Assembly: GCA_036393295.1 (NCBI GenBank)
Contig: DASWHF010000044.1
Location: 1 to 64,000, forward strand
DNA length: 64,000 bases
Direction of reading: 5' to 3'
Origin: DASWHF01 sp036393295
Lineage (GTDB): Bacteria; Pseudomonadota; Gammaproteobacteria; Acidiferrobacterales; UBA6901
Of the stretch, positions 39,839-51,341 are shown one piece after another. The notes beneath the pieces were generated by a model. That model ran no database searches. It was not told the origin of the DNA and saw nothing but the letters and a program-made list of their open reading frames with translations. The translations under genes and the position numbers were made by a program. Numbering within the stretch: the stretch's first letter is position 1; each line of letters starts with the position of its first letter.

Positions 39839-40714
39839 TCAATCCACCCGGCCGGCGCGGAAGGCCTGCTTGTATTCCTGGTAGAGCCGCTGCGCGCGCG
39901 CGTGCAGCGCGCCCGGCCGGCCGTCGGCCACCGGCTCGCCGTCGATGCGCGTGACCGGCATGATCTCGCGCGTCGAGCTGGTCAGCCACACCTCGTCGGA
40001 CGACTTGAGCTCGTCGACGGTGATCGGCAATTCGTCGCATTGGATGCCGCCGGCCCGCGCCAGCTCCAGCACCAGATCGCGGGTGATGCCCGGGAGGATG
40101 AACGCACCCCTCGGCGGCGTGACCAGCCGGCCGGCGCGCACGACGAATATGTTGCTGGCCGCGCCCTCGGTGACGTAACCGTCGCGGATCAGGATCGCCT
40201 CGATCGCGCCGCGCTCCAGCGCCTGCTGGCGCATCAGCACGTTCGGCAGCAGCGCGATGGCCTTGATATCGCAGCGCAGCCAGCGGATGTCGGGCACCGT
40301 GACCGCGGTCGCGCCCGCCTGGATCGCGGCCGGATCGGGATAGTGCAGCGGCTGCGCGTAGGCGAACACCGTCGCCGCGGTGTCCGGCGGGAAGGCGTGA
40401 TCGCGCGGCGCGACGCCGCGCGTGACCTGCAGGTACACCGACTGATCGCCGGCACCGTTCTCGCGCACCAGGCGCTCGAAGATCGCCGACCACTCGGCCG
40501 GTGATTTCATGTGGCTGAGCCCGATGCCGGCGAGGCTCTGTTCGAGCCGCTGCAGATGATGCGGCAGGCGGAACAGCCGGCCACCGTAGACCGGAATGAC
40601 CTCGTAGACGCCGTCGCCGAACAGGAAGCCGCGGTCGAAGGGCGAGATCCGCGCGCGCTCCGCATCGAGGAACTCGCCGTTCAGGTACACCAGCTTGGGA
40701 AAAGTTGTCGGCAC
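39839..40714 (-). CDS. dat: D-amino-acid aminotransferase (class IV)
   Basis: 291 aa. The fold-type IV sequence has RGFLFGDGVYEV (28-39), the PLP lysine K151 in CDIKAIALLPN, EGAASNIFVV, and LPGITRDLVLEL. The D-amino-acid-specific branch is suggested by the RGVAPRDHAFP loop. It would make D-alanine or D-glutamate from other D-amino acids, fitting the murein genes around it. A branched-chain aminotransferase is the alternative. It is placed between dacA and DUF493, the usual position in this locus. Confidence 0.9.
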   Translation of the reverse strand: MPTTFPKLVYLNGEFLDAERARISPFDRGFLFGDGVYEVIPVYGGRLFRLPHHLQRLEQSLAGIGLSHMKSPAEWSAIFERLVRENGAGDQSVYLQVTRGVAPRDHAFPPDTAATVFAYAQPLHYPDPAAIQAGATAVTVPDIRWLRCDIKAIALLPNVLMRQQALERGAIEAILIRDGYVTEGAASNIFVVRAGRLVTPPRGAFILPGITRDLVLELARAGGIQCDELPITVDELKSSDEVWLTSSTREIMPVTRIDGEPVADGRPGALHARAQRLYQEYKQAFRAGRVD

Positions 40715-40780
40715 GTGCTGTCTGCTCGGTGGATGGCCGCCCGCTCACCGCGGTGCGGACATTCTAGCCGATAGGCCCAT

Positions 40781-41920
40781 TCAGCGCAGCCACAGCCGCA
40801 GATGGTCGATGGCGCGCTGCACGAGGTTGCCGTCGTCGACCGCGCGTAGCGCGATCAGGGGGTGCTCCGCGATCGTCTGGCCGCCGTAGTCGAGGCGCAG
40901 CGTGCCGATGCGCTGGCCGCGCGCCACCGGCGCGGTCGGCGTCTCCGGCACGTCGAGCCTGGCCTGGAGCTTGCCGTAACCGCCGCGCGGCAGGGTGAGG
41001 TAGAGGTCCTCGTTGATGCCGACCGGCAGCGTGTCGTGGTCGCCGAGCCAGATGCGCAGGTGCACGGCCGGGGATTCGGCCTGGTAAAGCAGGCGGGTCT
41101 CGTAGTGGTCCAGGCCGAAGCTGAGCAGCCGTTGGCCGGCGTCGGCGCGGTCCCGCTCGCTTTTTGCGCCGAGCAGCACCGCGATCATGCGCATGTTGTC
41201 GCGCTGCGCCGTCGCCGCCAGGCAGTAGCCGGCGCTGCGGGTCTGGCCGGTCTTGAGCCCGTCGGCCTCGCCCATGCGCCATAGCAGCAGGTTGCGATTG
41301 TGCTGGGCGATGCCGTTGTGGTTGAACTCCTTGGTGCCGAACAGCGCATAGTACTGGGGGAACTCGCGGATCAGCAGCGCCGCCAGGGCCGCGAGGTCGC
41401 GGGCGCTGCTGGTATGGCCGTCCTGGTGCAGGCCGGTGCTGTTGGTGAAGCGGGTGTTGCCGAGGTGCAGCTCGGCGGCCGCGGCGTTCATGCGCGCCAC
41501 GAAGCGCGCCTCGTCGCCGCCGACGTGCTCGACCAGGGTGAGTGTCGCATCGTTGGCGGAGCGCACGATCATGCCCTTGAGCAGTGCCTCGACGCTCACC
41601 TTGGCGCCGGCGCGCAGGAACATGCGCGCGCCGGCCATCTGCCAGGCGCGCTCGCTGACGGTCACCTTGTCACCGAGCTTCACCCGTCCGGCCTTGAGGT
41701 CCTGGAAGATCAGGTAGGCGGTCATGAGCTTGGTCAGGCTGGCCGGCGGCAGCGGCTCGTCGGCGCGCTCCTCGCCGATGACCGTGCCGCTGTGATGGTC
41801 GACCAGGATCCAGGCGCGGGCCGGCACGCTCGGGCCGGGCAGGTCCCAGGCGAAGGCCGGCGCCTCGCGGGGCAGGCACAGCAGCCACAGCGCGGCGAAC
41901 AGCGGTGGGAGAAAACGCAT
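40781..41920 (-). CDS. dacA: D-alanyl-D-alanine carboxypeptidase (PBP5/6 type)
   Basis: 379 aa from the ATG at 41920 (a GTG directly before it is in frame). Signal peptide about 1-24. Active-site motifs: SLTK (S61, K64), SAN (S121-N123), KTG (223-225). A C-terminal PBP5 beta domain and an amphipathic membrane anchor (DHLRLWLR at the very end) follow. It trims terminal D-Ala from stem pentapeptides. It follows rlpA by 9 bases and precedes dat by 66. Confidence 0.94.
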   Translation of the reverse strand: MRFLPPLFAALWLLCLPREAPAFAWDLPGPSVPARAWILVDHHSGTVIGEERADEPLPPASLTKLMTAYLIFQDLKAGRVKLGDKVTVSERAWQMAGARMFLRAGAKVSVEALLKGMIVRSANDATLTLVEHVGGDEARFVARMNAAAAELHLGNTRFTNSTGLHQDGHTSSARDLAALAALLIREFPQYYALFGTKEFNHNGIAQHNRNLLLWRMGEADGLKTGQTRSAGYCLAATAQRDNMRMIAVLLGAKSERDRADAGQRLLSFGLDHYETRLLYQAESPAVHLRIWLGDHDTLPVGINEDLYLTLPRGGYGKLQARLDVPETPTAPVARGQRIGTLRLDYGGQTIAEHPLIALRAVDDGNLVQRAIDHLRLWLR

Positions 41921-41929
41921 CACGGTAAG

Positions 41930-42769
41930 CTACTCGACGACCACCAGCGGCTCGGGCAGGCCGTGCGCCCGCATGCGCGCGGCGAGCGCGTCGCTCGAAT
42001 CGACGCCGCTGAGCGGTCCGACGCGCACGCGGTACAGCGGCACGCGGTCCTGCTCGGCGGGCTGGATGTGCACCGGCGTGAAGTCGGCGCGCTGCAAGCG
42101 CTCGCGCATGCTCTCGGCGTTGGCCCGGCTGGTGTAGGCGCCGACCTGCACGAACAGCTTCGGCGGGCCGTTCGCCGGCGCCGCGGCGAGCCGCGGGGCG
42201 GGCGGCGTGTCCGCGTGGATCGCCGTCACCTCCACCAGCCCGGTGCCGGCGCCGACGATGCCGAGCCGCGCGGCCGCGGCGTAGGACAGATCGATCAGGC
42301 GGTCGTGCTTGAACGGTCCGCGATCGTTGACGCGCACCACCACGGTCCGGCCGTTGCTCAGGTTGCGCACCTGGACATAGCTCGGCAGCGGCAGGGTCTT
42401 GTGTGCGGCGGTCATCGCGTACATGTCGTAGGGTTCGCCGCTCGAGGTGTCGCGGCCGTGGAATTTCTTGCCGTACCAGGAGGCGATGCCGCGCTCGCGG
42501 TAACCCGCGGCGTCGCGCAGCGGATGGTAGGTCCGGCCGAAGACCGCGTACGGCCGGTTGCCGCGCGGGCCGATCGGCTCGGCGCGCGGCACCGCGTCGG
42601 GCACGCGCGACACGTCGACCGGCGGCGCCGCGTGCGGGCCGTCGTCCTGGTAGTAGCCGCCGCGCGGCGGCGCGCTGGTGCAGGCCGACACGGCCAGCAG
42701 GACGGACGCAAGCAGCGCGGCCGACGGCGGACGCCGGCCGGTGCGCGCCAATAGTATGCTAGCCCTCAT
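41930..42769 (-). CDS. rlpA: Septal ring lytic transglycosylase RlpA
   Basis: 279 aa. Signal peptide with lipobox VSAC (C30), so a lipoprotein. A double-psi beta-barrel follows (GIASWYGKKFHGRDTSSGE ... VRVNDRGPF), with the catalytic Asp (VNDRGPF) kept, then a C-terminal SPOR domain (about 206-279, FVQVGAYTSRANAE) that targets denuded septal glycan. RlpA cleaves glycan strands lacking stem peptides. Its start overlaps the mltB stop by four bases (ATGA). Confidence 0.94.
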   Translation of the reverse strand: MRASILLARTGRRPPSAALLASVLLAVSACTSAPPRGGYYQDDGPHAAPPVDVSRVPDAVPRAEPIGPRGNRPYAVFGRTYHPLRDAAGYRERGIASWYGKKFHGRDTSSGEPYDMYAMTAAHKTLPLPSYVQVRNLSNGRTVVVRVNDRGPFKHDRLIDLSYAAAARLGIVGAGTGLVEVTAIHADTPPAPRLAAAPANGPPKLFVQVGAYTSRANAESMRERLQRADFTPVHIQPAEQDRVPLYRVRVGPLSGVDSSDALAARMRAHGLPEPLVVVE

Positions 42770-43782
42770 CCGGATTCACCGGCATAGCGCTCCTTGATCA
42801 TCACGCTCAGCTCCCACACCGCCATGGCGTAACGCTTGCTGCGATTATAACGCGTGATCACGTAGAAATTCCGGTAGCCGAGGCGGTGCATGACCCCGTC
42901 CTCGCCCTCCAGGCTCACGAGCGTGGCGAGCTGCTCGATGTCGATGTCGCGCACCGGCAGCACGCCGTACTCGCGCATGCGCTTCAAACTCACGTTCGGC
43001 TCGGCGCGATCGCTCTCCATCCAGGCATAGGGCGTGCCCTCGATCCGCGCGTCGGTGACCACCGGCTCGCCCCGGCGCCAGCCGTGCGCGCGGAAATAAT
43101 TGGCGACGCTGCCGATCGCGTCGTCCATCGAGCCCAGCAGGTCGCGCCTGCCGTCGCCGTCGAAGTCGACCGCGTAGCGCCGATAGCTGCTCGGGATGAA
43201 CTGCGGCGCCCCCATGGCGCCGGCGTACGAGCCGTTGAAGGTCAGCGGGCCGACGTCCAGCTCCAGGCACAACAGCAGGTACTCCTCCAGCTCCTTGCGG
43301 AAGAACGCGGCGCGTTCCGGGTAGCGGAACGCCAGGGTCGTGAGCGCGTCGATCACCCGGTAGCGCCCGGTCGAACGGCCGTAGCGCGTCTCGACGCCGA
43401 TGATGGCGACGATGATCTCGGGTTCGACGCCGTACTCGGCGCTGGCGCGTTCCAGGGTCCTGGCATGCTTCTTCCAGAACTTCGCGCCGTTGCGCACGCT
43501 CTCGTCGGTGACGAAGATCTGGCGGTACTCGTGCCAGGGCCGCGCCTCGGCCGGCCGGCGCATCGCCTCGAGAATGTCGTCGCGGATCTCGACGCGCGCG
43601 AAGATCTCACGCAGGCTTTCCGGGTCGAGTTGATGTTTCGCCGACATCTCCTGGATGAAGGCCTCGACCTCCGGCGTCTCGCCGGGCTCGAGCGCGCGCG
43701 CCGGCGCCGCGAGCCACAGGCCGGCGAGCGTCACGGCAATACCGGCGCGGAGCTGCGTGGCGATGGACGGGTGGACGATCAT
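42766..43782 (-). CDS. mltB: Membrane-bound lytic murein transglycosylase B
   Basis: 338 aa from the ATG at 43782; the frame further upstream shadows rodA. Signal peptide about 1-30 (no lipobox cysteine visible, so probably soluble rather than lipid-anchored, unlike E. coli MltB). Catalytic E131 in GVETRYGR; family motifs MGAPQFIPSSY and FDGDGRRDL follow. It cleaves murein glycan between MurNAc and GlcNAc. It lies 2 bases after rodA and overlaps rlpA. Confidence 0.93.
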   Translation of the reverse strand: MIVHPSIATQLRAGIAVTLAGLWLAAPARALEPGETPEVEAFIQEMSAKHQLDPESLREIFARVEIRDDILEAMRRPAEARPWHEYRQIFVTDESVRNGAKFWKKHARTLERASAEYGVEPEIIVAIIGVETRYGRSTGRYRVIDALTTLAFRYPERAAFFRKELEEYLLLCLELDVGPLTFNGSYAGAMGAPQFIPSSYRRYAVDFDGDGRRDLLGSMDDAIGSVANYFRAHGWRRGEPVVTDARIEGTPYAWMESDRAEPNVSLKRMREYGVLPVRDIDIEQLATLVSLEGEDGVMHRLGYRNFYVITRYNRSKRYAMAVWELSVMIKERYAGESG

Positions 43783-43784
43783 GG

Positions 43785-44867
43785 TCAGTGCGCCACGATC
43801 TTGCGGTGGGTGTGGATGCTCATCAGCATGCCGAAGGCCGCCATCAGCGTGACGGTCGCGGTGCCGCCGTAGCTGACCAGCGGCAGCGGCACGCCCACCA
43901 CCGGCAGGATGCCGGCGACCATGCCGATGTTGACGAAGAAGTAGAAGAAGAAGATCAGGCTCAAGGCTCCGGCCAGCAGGCGGGTGAAGGTCTCCTGGGC
44001 GTAGAAGGCGATCAGCAGGCCGCGGCCGAGGATGAACAGATACAGCCCGAGCAGCACCATGATGCCGATCAGGCCGAACTCCTCGGCGAACACGGCGAAC
44101 ACGAAGTCCGTCGAGCTCTCCGGCAGGTAGTCGAGGTGCGCCTGGCTGCTGTTCAGCCAGCCCTTGCCGAAGAAGCCGCCCGAGCCGATCGCGATCATCG
44201 ATTGAGTGATGTGATAGCCGGCGCCGAGCGGATCCGAGGCCGGGTCGAGCAGGGTCAGGATGCGCTGCTGCTGGTAATCGTGCAGGCGTGTCCACAGCAG
44301 CGGGATCGCCAGGCCGATCAGCCCGACGACCGCGGCGATGATGCGCCAGCCCATGCCGGCGAGGAACAGCACCGTGAGGCCGGCGCCGAGCACCAGCACG
44401 GCGGTGCCGAGATCGGGCTGTTTGGCGATCAGCAGCACCGGCACCAGGGTGATGACGCCGCCGAGCGCCACCTTGCCCGCCGACGGCGGCAGCGCGTGGC
44501 GCGCGAAGTGCCAGGCGAGCATCATCGGCAGCGCGAGCTTCATGATCTCCGACGGCTGAAAGGCGAACAGGCCGAAGTTGAGCCAGCGTTGCGCGCCCTT
44601 GGCGGTCGTGCCGACCAGCAGCACCGCGACCAGCAGCAGCATGCCGGCGGCGAAGATCGCCGGCGCCCAGCGGAACAGGGTTTCGGGCCGGACCTGGGCG
44701 ACCGCGAACAGGATCGCGAAGCCGAGCAGCAGGCGCAGCGAATGGCGCATCAGCACGCCGAGATCCTCGGCGCTGGCGCTGTACAGCACGATCATGCTCA
44801 GGGCCGATATCATCACCAGGCCGTAGAACAGCGGTCTATCGATGTGCCAGCGTTCGAGATTCGTCAC
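43785..44867 (-). CDS. rodA: Rod-shape SEDS glycosyltransferase RodA
   Basis: 360 aa, ten predicted helices. SEDS motifs include the essential periplasmic aspartate loop PESSTDFVFAVFAEE and the C-terminal LPLVSYGGTATVT. RodA polymerises lipid II and works with PBP2 (mrdA, next upstream). The gene is separated from mrdA by 178 bases that hold a family 1 repeat, unlike the tight spacing elsewhere in this operon. Confidence 0.96.
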   Translation of the reverse strand: MTNLERWHIDRPLFYGLVMISALSMIVLYSASAEDLGVLMRHSLRLLLGFAILFAVAQVRPETLFRWAPAIFAAGMLLLVAVLLVGTTAKGAQRWLNFGLFAFQPSEIMKLALPMMLAWHFARHALPPSAGKVALGGVITLVPVLLIAKQPDLGTAVLVLGAGLTVLFLAGMGWRIIAAVVGLIGLAIPLLWTRLHDYQQQRILTLLDPASDPLGAGYHITQSMIAIGSGGFFGKGWLNSSQAHLDYLPESSTDFVFAVFAEEFGLIGIMVLLGLYLFILGRGLLIAFYAQETFTRLLAGALSLIFFFYFFVNIGMVAGILPVVGVPLPLVSYGGTATVTLMAAFGMLMSIHTHRKIVAH

Positions 44868-44897
44868 GGCCGTGCCGCCCTTGAGAAGAACAAGATT

Positions 44898-45015
44898 GAG
44901 CCACGGGGGACACGGGGATTTTCTTGTGCTGGCCGCATGGGCTTCGAGTATTCCGATGCACGACCATAGGCGTGAACACCTTTCTTCCCCCCGTGTTCCC
45001 CGTGCCCCCTGTGGC
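44898..45015. repeat. Family 1 hairpin repeat, copy D, inside the mrdA-rodA operon
   Basis: Left arm from 44898 (GAGCCACGGGGGACACGGGG), right arm to about 45015 (CCCCCCGTGTTCCCCGTGCCC then CCTGTGGC). The arms are more diverged than in copies A-C. Centre about 65 bases. Confidence 0.8.
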
Positions 45016-45045
45016 AGAATTTCAACCCTTTCGTTCCGTCGCGCA

Positions 45046-46929
45046 TCAGTCGCCTTCCATCGGTGGCGGCGCGGCCACCGGCGCCGTCTTGACCTGTTCG
45101 CCGAGCAGGTACTGGTCCATGACCTTGCGCGCCACCGGCGCCGCGTTCGCGCTGCCGCTGCCGCTGTTCTCGACGATCACCGCGACCGCGATGCGCGGAT
45201 CCTCGACCGGCGCGTAGGCGATGAACAGCGCATGGTCGCGGTGGAACTCGGCGACCCGCTCCTCGATATACCGCTCGCCCTGGGCGATGCCCTTGACCTG
45301 GGCGGTGCCGGTCTTGCCGGCGATGTGGTAGGGCGCGTTCCAGCCGATGCCGCGCGCCGTGCCGCCGGGGCCGTGGACGACGTCCATCAGGTTGCGCAAT
45401 TGCCGTTCGAAGTGCTGCGCGTGCTCGATCTGCGCCGTCTGGGCGGCGCGCGGCTCGTAGGTCGTGAGCGCCTTGCTGACCGGGTCCTGCGCGGCATGGG
45501 CGAGCCGCGGTTGCGGCACCGTGCCGCGATTGGCGAGCCCGGCGGTCGAGACGGCGAGCTGCAGCGGCGTCACCAGGATCGGCCCCTGGCCGATGCCCAG
45601 GACCACCGTCTCGCCCGGATACCAGGGCTGGCCGCGCGCCTGCTTCCACTCGGGGGTGGGCAGCAGGCCGTCCGATTCGCCCTTGAGGTCGATGCCGGTG
45701 CGCGCACCGTAGCCGAACTGGGCCAGAAAGCGGTTCATGCGCTCGACGCCGAGCGTCACCGCCTGGCGGTAGAAGTACACGTCGCAGGACTGCACCACCG
45801 CGTCGTGCAGGTTCATCGGCCCGTGGCCGGCGGCCTTCCAGCAGCGGAACCGGTGCGAGCTGTCGGGCAGCGAGAAATAGCCCGGGCAGGGAACGGTCTT
45901 GTTCGGGTCGATGCCGGCCTCGAGCGCGAGCAGCCCGTAGAATGCCTTGATGGTCGAGCCCGGCGCGTAGCGGCCGTTGAGCGCGCGGTTGATGAGCGGC
46001 TTGTCCTTGCTGTCGCGCAGCGCGGCATAAGACTGGAAGTCGATCCCGTTGACGAAAGGGTTGGGGTCATAGGTCGGCGTGCTGGCGAAGGCGATCACGC
46101 CGCCGGTCTTGGGGTCGAGCGCGATCACCGCGCCGCGCCGCGCGCCGAGGGCCTGCTCGGCCACCGCCTGTACGCGCGCATCGAGGTGCAGGTAGAGGTT
46201 CTTGCCGGCCACCGGCGCGCTGCGGTCGAGGTTGCGCACCGTGCGCCCGTGGGCATCGGTCTCGTTGCGCTCGAAGCCAACCTTGCCGAGCAGCAGGTGC
46301 TCGTAGCTCTGCTCGATCCCGAGCTTGCCGATGTGGTCCGTGCCGCGATAGGCGGTCTTGTCGATGACCGCCATCTCCTCCTCGTTGATGCGGCCGACGT
46401 AGCCCACGGCATGCACGGCCAGCCCGCCCTGCGGGTAATGACGCTGCAGCCGCGCCCGGAGATCGGCGCCGTTCAGCAGATGCCGGCGCACGGCGAAACG
46501 CGCGGCCTCGACGTCGTTAAGGTGGCTGCGCAGCGTCAGTGCCTCGAAGCGCGGACGCTCGCGCAACTGCTTCCTGAAGTTCTTGAGGTCGCGCTCGTTG
46601 AGCGTGACGAGCTGGCCGAGCTCGGCCAGCAGCGCCTTCATGTCGGTTACCTGGTCGGGCGTGACCTCGAGCGTCAGTACCGGATAGTTCTGCGCGAGCA
46701 CCACGCCGTTGCGGTCGACGATCAGGCCGCGCACCGGCGGAATCGGCACCGGGTTCACGCGGTTCTTCTGCGACAGGGTGGCGTAGTGGCGGTGGCTGAC
46801 GACCTGCAGCCAGGCCAGCCGCAGGAACAGCAGCAGGGTCAGCAGGCCGACCAGCACCACCAGCACCGAGATCCGGTTGTTGAAGATGCGCGACTCGCGC
46901 AGATAATCCTTGATGGGGATACCGGCCAT
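45046..46929 (-). CDS. mrdA: Penicillin-binding protein 2, peptidoglycan transpeptidase
   Basis: 627 aa, normal size. One N-terminal membrane helix (about 20-40), a pedestal domain, then the transpeptidase: catalytic S325 in PGSTIK, SCD motif (VVQSCDVYFY), and KTGTAQ near residue 530. It crosslinks lateral-wall murein with RodA. It starts 2 bases before the mreD stop region (46931), so mreC-mreD-mrdA is tightly coupled. Confidence 0.96.
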   Translation of the reverse strand: MAGIPIKDYLRESRIFNNRISVLVVLVGLLTLLLFLRLAWLQVVSHRHYATLSQKNRVNPVPIPPVRGLIVDRNGVVLAQNYPVLTLEVTPDQVTDMKALLAELGQLVTLNERDLKNFRKQLRERPRFEALTLRSHLNDVEAARFAVRRHLLNGADLRARLQRHYPQGGLAVHAVGYVGRINEEEMAVIDKTAYRGTDHIGKLGIEQSYEHLLLGKVGFERNETDAHGRTVRNLDRSAPVAGKNLYLHLDARVQAVAEQALGARRGAVIALDPKTGGVIAFASTPTYDPNPFVNGIDFQSYAALRDSKDKPLINRALNGRYAPGSTIKAFYGLLALEAGIDPNKTVPCPGYFSLPDSSHRFRCWKAAGHGPMNLHDAVVQSCDVYFYRQAVTLGVERMNRFLAQFGYGARTGIDLKGESDGLLPTPEWKQARGQPWYPGETVVLGIGQGPILVTPLQLAVSTAGLANRGTVPQPRLAHAAQDPVSKALTTYEPRAAQTAQIEHAQHFERQLRNLMDVVHGPGGTARGIGWNAPYHIAGKTGTAQVKGIAQGERYIEERVAEFHRDHALFIAYAPVEDPRIAVAVIVENSGSGSANAAPVARKVMDQYLLGEQVKTAPVAAPPPMEGD

Positions 46930-46930
46930 G

Positions 46931-47422
46931 TCAGCTGACGTGCGCGCGCCGCCGTATGTCCCGCAGGATGATGAACAGCCACGGCCAGATCAGCATGCTC
47001 ACGATGCCCGATGTCCAGTAGTTCCACTTGATCGGTGTCTGGCCCACCAGGCTTTTGATCCAGATCAGCAGTAGATAGTTCAGCGCGATCAGCACGAACA
47101 CGCTCACCGCCTGCTGCCAGCGCGGGAACATGCGCAACTGCAGGTGCAGCTTGATAGTCAGGAAGGCCAGCAGTGTCTTGGCGAGCGCCTGCTGCCCGAG
47201 CAGCGACCCGTACAGCACGTCGAGGATCAGTCCGACCGTCCAGCCGGTGCCGACGCCGACACGCTGCGGCACCGCCATGCACCAGTAGATCAGCGTGAGG
47301 CCGACCCAGTCGGGCCGGAACGGCTCGGCCCACTGCGGCCCCGGCAGCACCGACAGCACGAACGCCGCCAGGAAGGTGAGGCCGATGGTCAGCCGGCTGC
47401 GGTTGTGCTGGGTGAGCGCCAT
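46931..47422 (-). CDS. mreD: Rod shape-determining protein MreD
   Basis: 163 aa with five or six predicted helices, the small integral membrane partner of MreC. The sequence is weakly conserved as usual for MreD, but the position between mreC and mrdA and the YWCMAVPQRVGVGTGWTVGLILDVLYGSLLG region (GxxxGLLxDxxxGxxLG-type motif, about 51-77) identify it. Start overlaps the mreC stop by one base. Confidence 0.93.
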   Translation of the reverse strand: MALTQHNRSRLTIGLTFLAAFVLSVLPGPQWAEPFRPDWVGLTLIYWCMAVPQRVGVGTGWTVGLILDVLYGSLLGQQALAKTLLAFLTIKLHLQLRMFPRWQQAVSVFVLIALNYLLLIWIKSLVGQTPIKWNYWTSGIVSMLIWPWLFIILRDIRRRAHVS

Positions 47423-48285
47423 TATCGCCTCGGCGCCGCCGCGGTCGGTTCGGCCGGCTCGGCCGGCCAGATCAGCAGCACTTCCTTGTTGTGGCCGAGC
47501 TGCGCGACCGGTCGGGCGCTGACTTCGAGAAACGCCTCGTTCGGGTCGTTGACGATCTTCGTGACCTCGGCCACCGGGTAGCCGAAGGGGAAGGTGCTGC
47601 CGATGCCGGAGCTGATCAGCAGGTCGCCCTCGCGGATGTCGGCCGACGACGTCAGGTGGCGGACCTCGACGCGATCCGGGTGGCCGACGCCGAAGGCGAT
47701 GGCGCGCAGTCCGTTGCGGTTGACCTGCACCGGGATGGCGTGGCCGGGATCGGTGATGAGGGTCGCGCGGCTGTTGAGCACGCCGACCTCGGCGACCTGC
47801 CCCATGATGCCGTGGGCGTCGAGCACCGGCTGGCCGACGAACAACCCGTCCTGCCTGCCCTTGGCGACGGTGATCTGGCGGGTGAACGGCTCGCGGCTGA
47901 CCTCGACCAGTTCCGCCACCACCGCGCGCTCGGCCACGCGCGCCGCCGAGCCGAGCAGCCGGCGCAGGTGCTCGTTCTCGGCCGCCAGCGCTTCGTATTT
48001 CTGCAGGCGCGCCTGCAGCAGCGGAAGCTCGGCGTTCAGCCGCTCGTAGCGCTCACGCAGCCCGCGGTCGCCGCCGAAGAAGCCGCTGGTCCAGCCGCTC
48101 AGCTCGCCGGGCAGTGCCGCGGCATATTGGATGGGGGAGAGCAGCACCGAAAGACCCTGGCGGATGCGCTCGAGATGCTGGCCGCGATGATCGGCGATCA
48201 TCAGGGCCACCGACAGCGCCACGAACACCAGCAGGCGCGTCAGCATGGACGGCGCGTGCATCGACCATCCGGAGGTGCCCATCAT
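47422..48285 (-). CDS. mreC: Rod shape-determining protein MreC
   Basis: 287 aa. One N-terminal helix (about 14-32), a coiled coil (about 75-110, RERYERLNAELPLLQARLQKYEALAAENEHLRRLL in outline), then the two-barrel periplasmic domain (VAELVEVSREPFTRQITVAKG, PVLDAHGIMGQVAEVG). MreC links MreB to the RodA/PBP2 machine. Two adjacent ATGs (48285, 48282) are possible. It follows mreB by 18 bases. Confidence 0.94.
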   Translation of the reverse strand: MMGTSGWSMHAPSMLTRLLVFVALSVALMIADHRGQHLERIRQGLSVLLSPIQYAAALPGELSGWTSGFFGGDRGLRERYERLNAELPLLQARLQKYEALAAENEHLRRLLGSAARVAERAVVAELVEVSREPFTRQITVAKGRQDGLFVGQPVLDAHGIMGQVAEVGVLNSRATLITDPGHAIPVQVNRNGLRAIAFGVGHPDRVEVRHLTSSADIREGDLLISSGIGSTFPFGYPVAEVTKIVNDPNEAFLEVSARPVAQLGHNKEVLLIWPAEPAEPTAAAPRR

Positions 48286-48303
48286 GCCGGGATCCGGACC
48301 GAC

Positions 48304-49809
<1,506 letters not shown>

Positions 49810-49881
49810 CTACGACTTGGCACGGCGGGCATCACCGCCGCTTTGCGCCCTTGCTTCGCGTCGTTTCCTTTAAGGATCAGC

Positions 49882-51336
49882 ATGTTCGATAAAACGGTCG
49901 CCGAGCTGTCCCGGGCCCTCCAGGGCCGCGAGTTTTCCAGCGCCGAGCTGACCCAGGCCTGCCTGGACCGCATCGAGCGCCACCGCGACCTCAACGCCTT
50001 CATCACCGTCGACCGCGAGCGGACGCTGGCCGAGGCCAAGGTGGCCGATGCGAGCCTCGCCCGGGGGGAGGCCACGGCGCTGACCGGCATCCCGATCGCC
50101 CAGAAGGACATCTTCTGCGCAGACGGCTGGCCCACCACCTGCGGCTCGAAGATGCTGGCCAACTTCACCGCGCCTTACGACGCCACAGTGATCGCTCGCT
50201 TCAAGGCGGCCGGGGCGGTGACGCTCGGCAAGACCAACATGGACGAGTTCGCCATGGGCTCGTCCAACGAGACATCGTTCTTCGGGCCGGTCCGCAACCC
50301 CTGGGACCCGAAGACCGTCCCGGGCGGCAGTTCCGGCGGCTCGGCCGCCGCGGTCGCCGGGCGGCTTACGCCGGCCGCGACCGGCACCGACACCGGCGGC
50401 TCGATCCGTCAGCCGGCGGCGCTCACCGGCATCACCGGCTTGAAACCCAGTTACGGCCGGGTGTCGCGCTACGGCATGATCGCCTTCGCCTCCAGCCTCG
50501 ACCAGGGTGGGCCGATGACGCGCACGGCCGAGGACGCCGCCTACCTGCTGAATGTCATGGCCGGTTTCGACGAACGCGACTCGACCAGCGTCGACGCGCC
50601 GGTGCCGGACTACACCGCGACCCTCGGCCGGGACATCCGGGGCCTTCGGATCGGCCTGCCCAAGGAATACTTCGGTGAGGGATTGAGTCCGGAGGTGGCG
50701 AAGGCGGTCGAGGCCGCGATCGCCGAGTACAAGAAGCTCGGCGCGACGGTCGTGGACGTGAGCCTGCCCAACAGCCGGCTCGCGATCCCCTGCTACTACG
50801 TGCTGGCGCCGGCCGAGGCCTCCAGCAATCTGGCGCGCTACGACGGCGTGCGCTACGGTTACCGGGCGGAGAAGTACGACAGCCTGCTCGACCTGTACAG
50901 CCGCACGCGCGCCGAGGGCTTCGGCCCCGAGGTCAAGCGCCGCATCATGATCGGCACCTACGCGCTGTCCGCCGGCTACTATGACGCCTATTATCTCCAG
51001 GCCCAGAAGCTGCGCCGGCTGATCTCCGACGATTTCAAACGCGCATTGGAAAACTGCGACGTGATCATGGGCCCGACCAGCCCCACGACCGCCTTCGAGC
51101 TCGGCGCCAAGACCGACGACCCGGTGGCCATGTACCTGTCGGACATCTACACCATCTCGGTCAACCTCGCCGGCCTGCCGGGCATGTCCATCCCCGCCGG
51201 CTTCGGCGCCGCGAATCGCCCGGTCGGCCTGCAGCTCATCGGCAAGTATATGGACGAGGCGCGGTTGCTGAACATCGCGCACCGGTACCAGCTGGTGACC
51301 GACTGGCACCGGCGCGTGCCTAAGGGGTTTGAATGA
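49882..51336 (+). CDS. gatA: Aspartyl/glutamyl-tRNA amidotransferase subunit A
   Basis: 484 aa from the ATG at 49882, preceded by AAGGATC. The amidase triad is K75, S150 and S174, with the exact 75 and 24 residue spacings of Gat[12 protein letters not shown] and [10 protein letters not shown] are intact. It releases ammonia from Gln/Asn and channels it to GatB. It lies 97 bases after gatC; a polypurine repeat separates it from gatB. Confidence 0.96.
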   Translation: MFDKTVAELSRALQGREFSSAELTQACLDRIERHRDLNAFITVDRERTLAEAKVADASLARGEATALTGIPIAQKDIFCADGWPTTCGSKMLANFTAPYDATVIARFKAAGAVTLGKTNMDEFAMGSSNETSFFGPVRNPWDPKTVPGGSSGGSAAAVAGRLTPAATGTDTGGSIRQPAALTGITGLKPSYGRVSRYGMIAFASSLDQGGPMTRTAEDAAYLLNVMAGFDERDSTSVDAPVPDYTATLGRDIRGLRIGLPKEYFGEGLSPEVAKAVEAAIAEYKKLGATVVDVSLPNSRLAIPCYYVLAPAEASSNLARYDGVRYGYRAEKYDSLLDLYSRTRAEGFGPEVKRRIMIGTYALSAGYYDAYYLQAQKLRRLISDDFKRALENCDVIMGPTSPTTAFELGAKTDDPVAMYLSDIYTISVNLAGLPGMSIPAGFGAANRPVGLQLIGKYMDEARLLNIAHRYQLVTDWHRRVPKGFE

Positions 51337-51341
51337 CGGCA

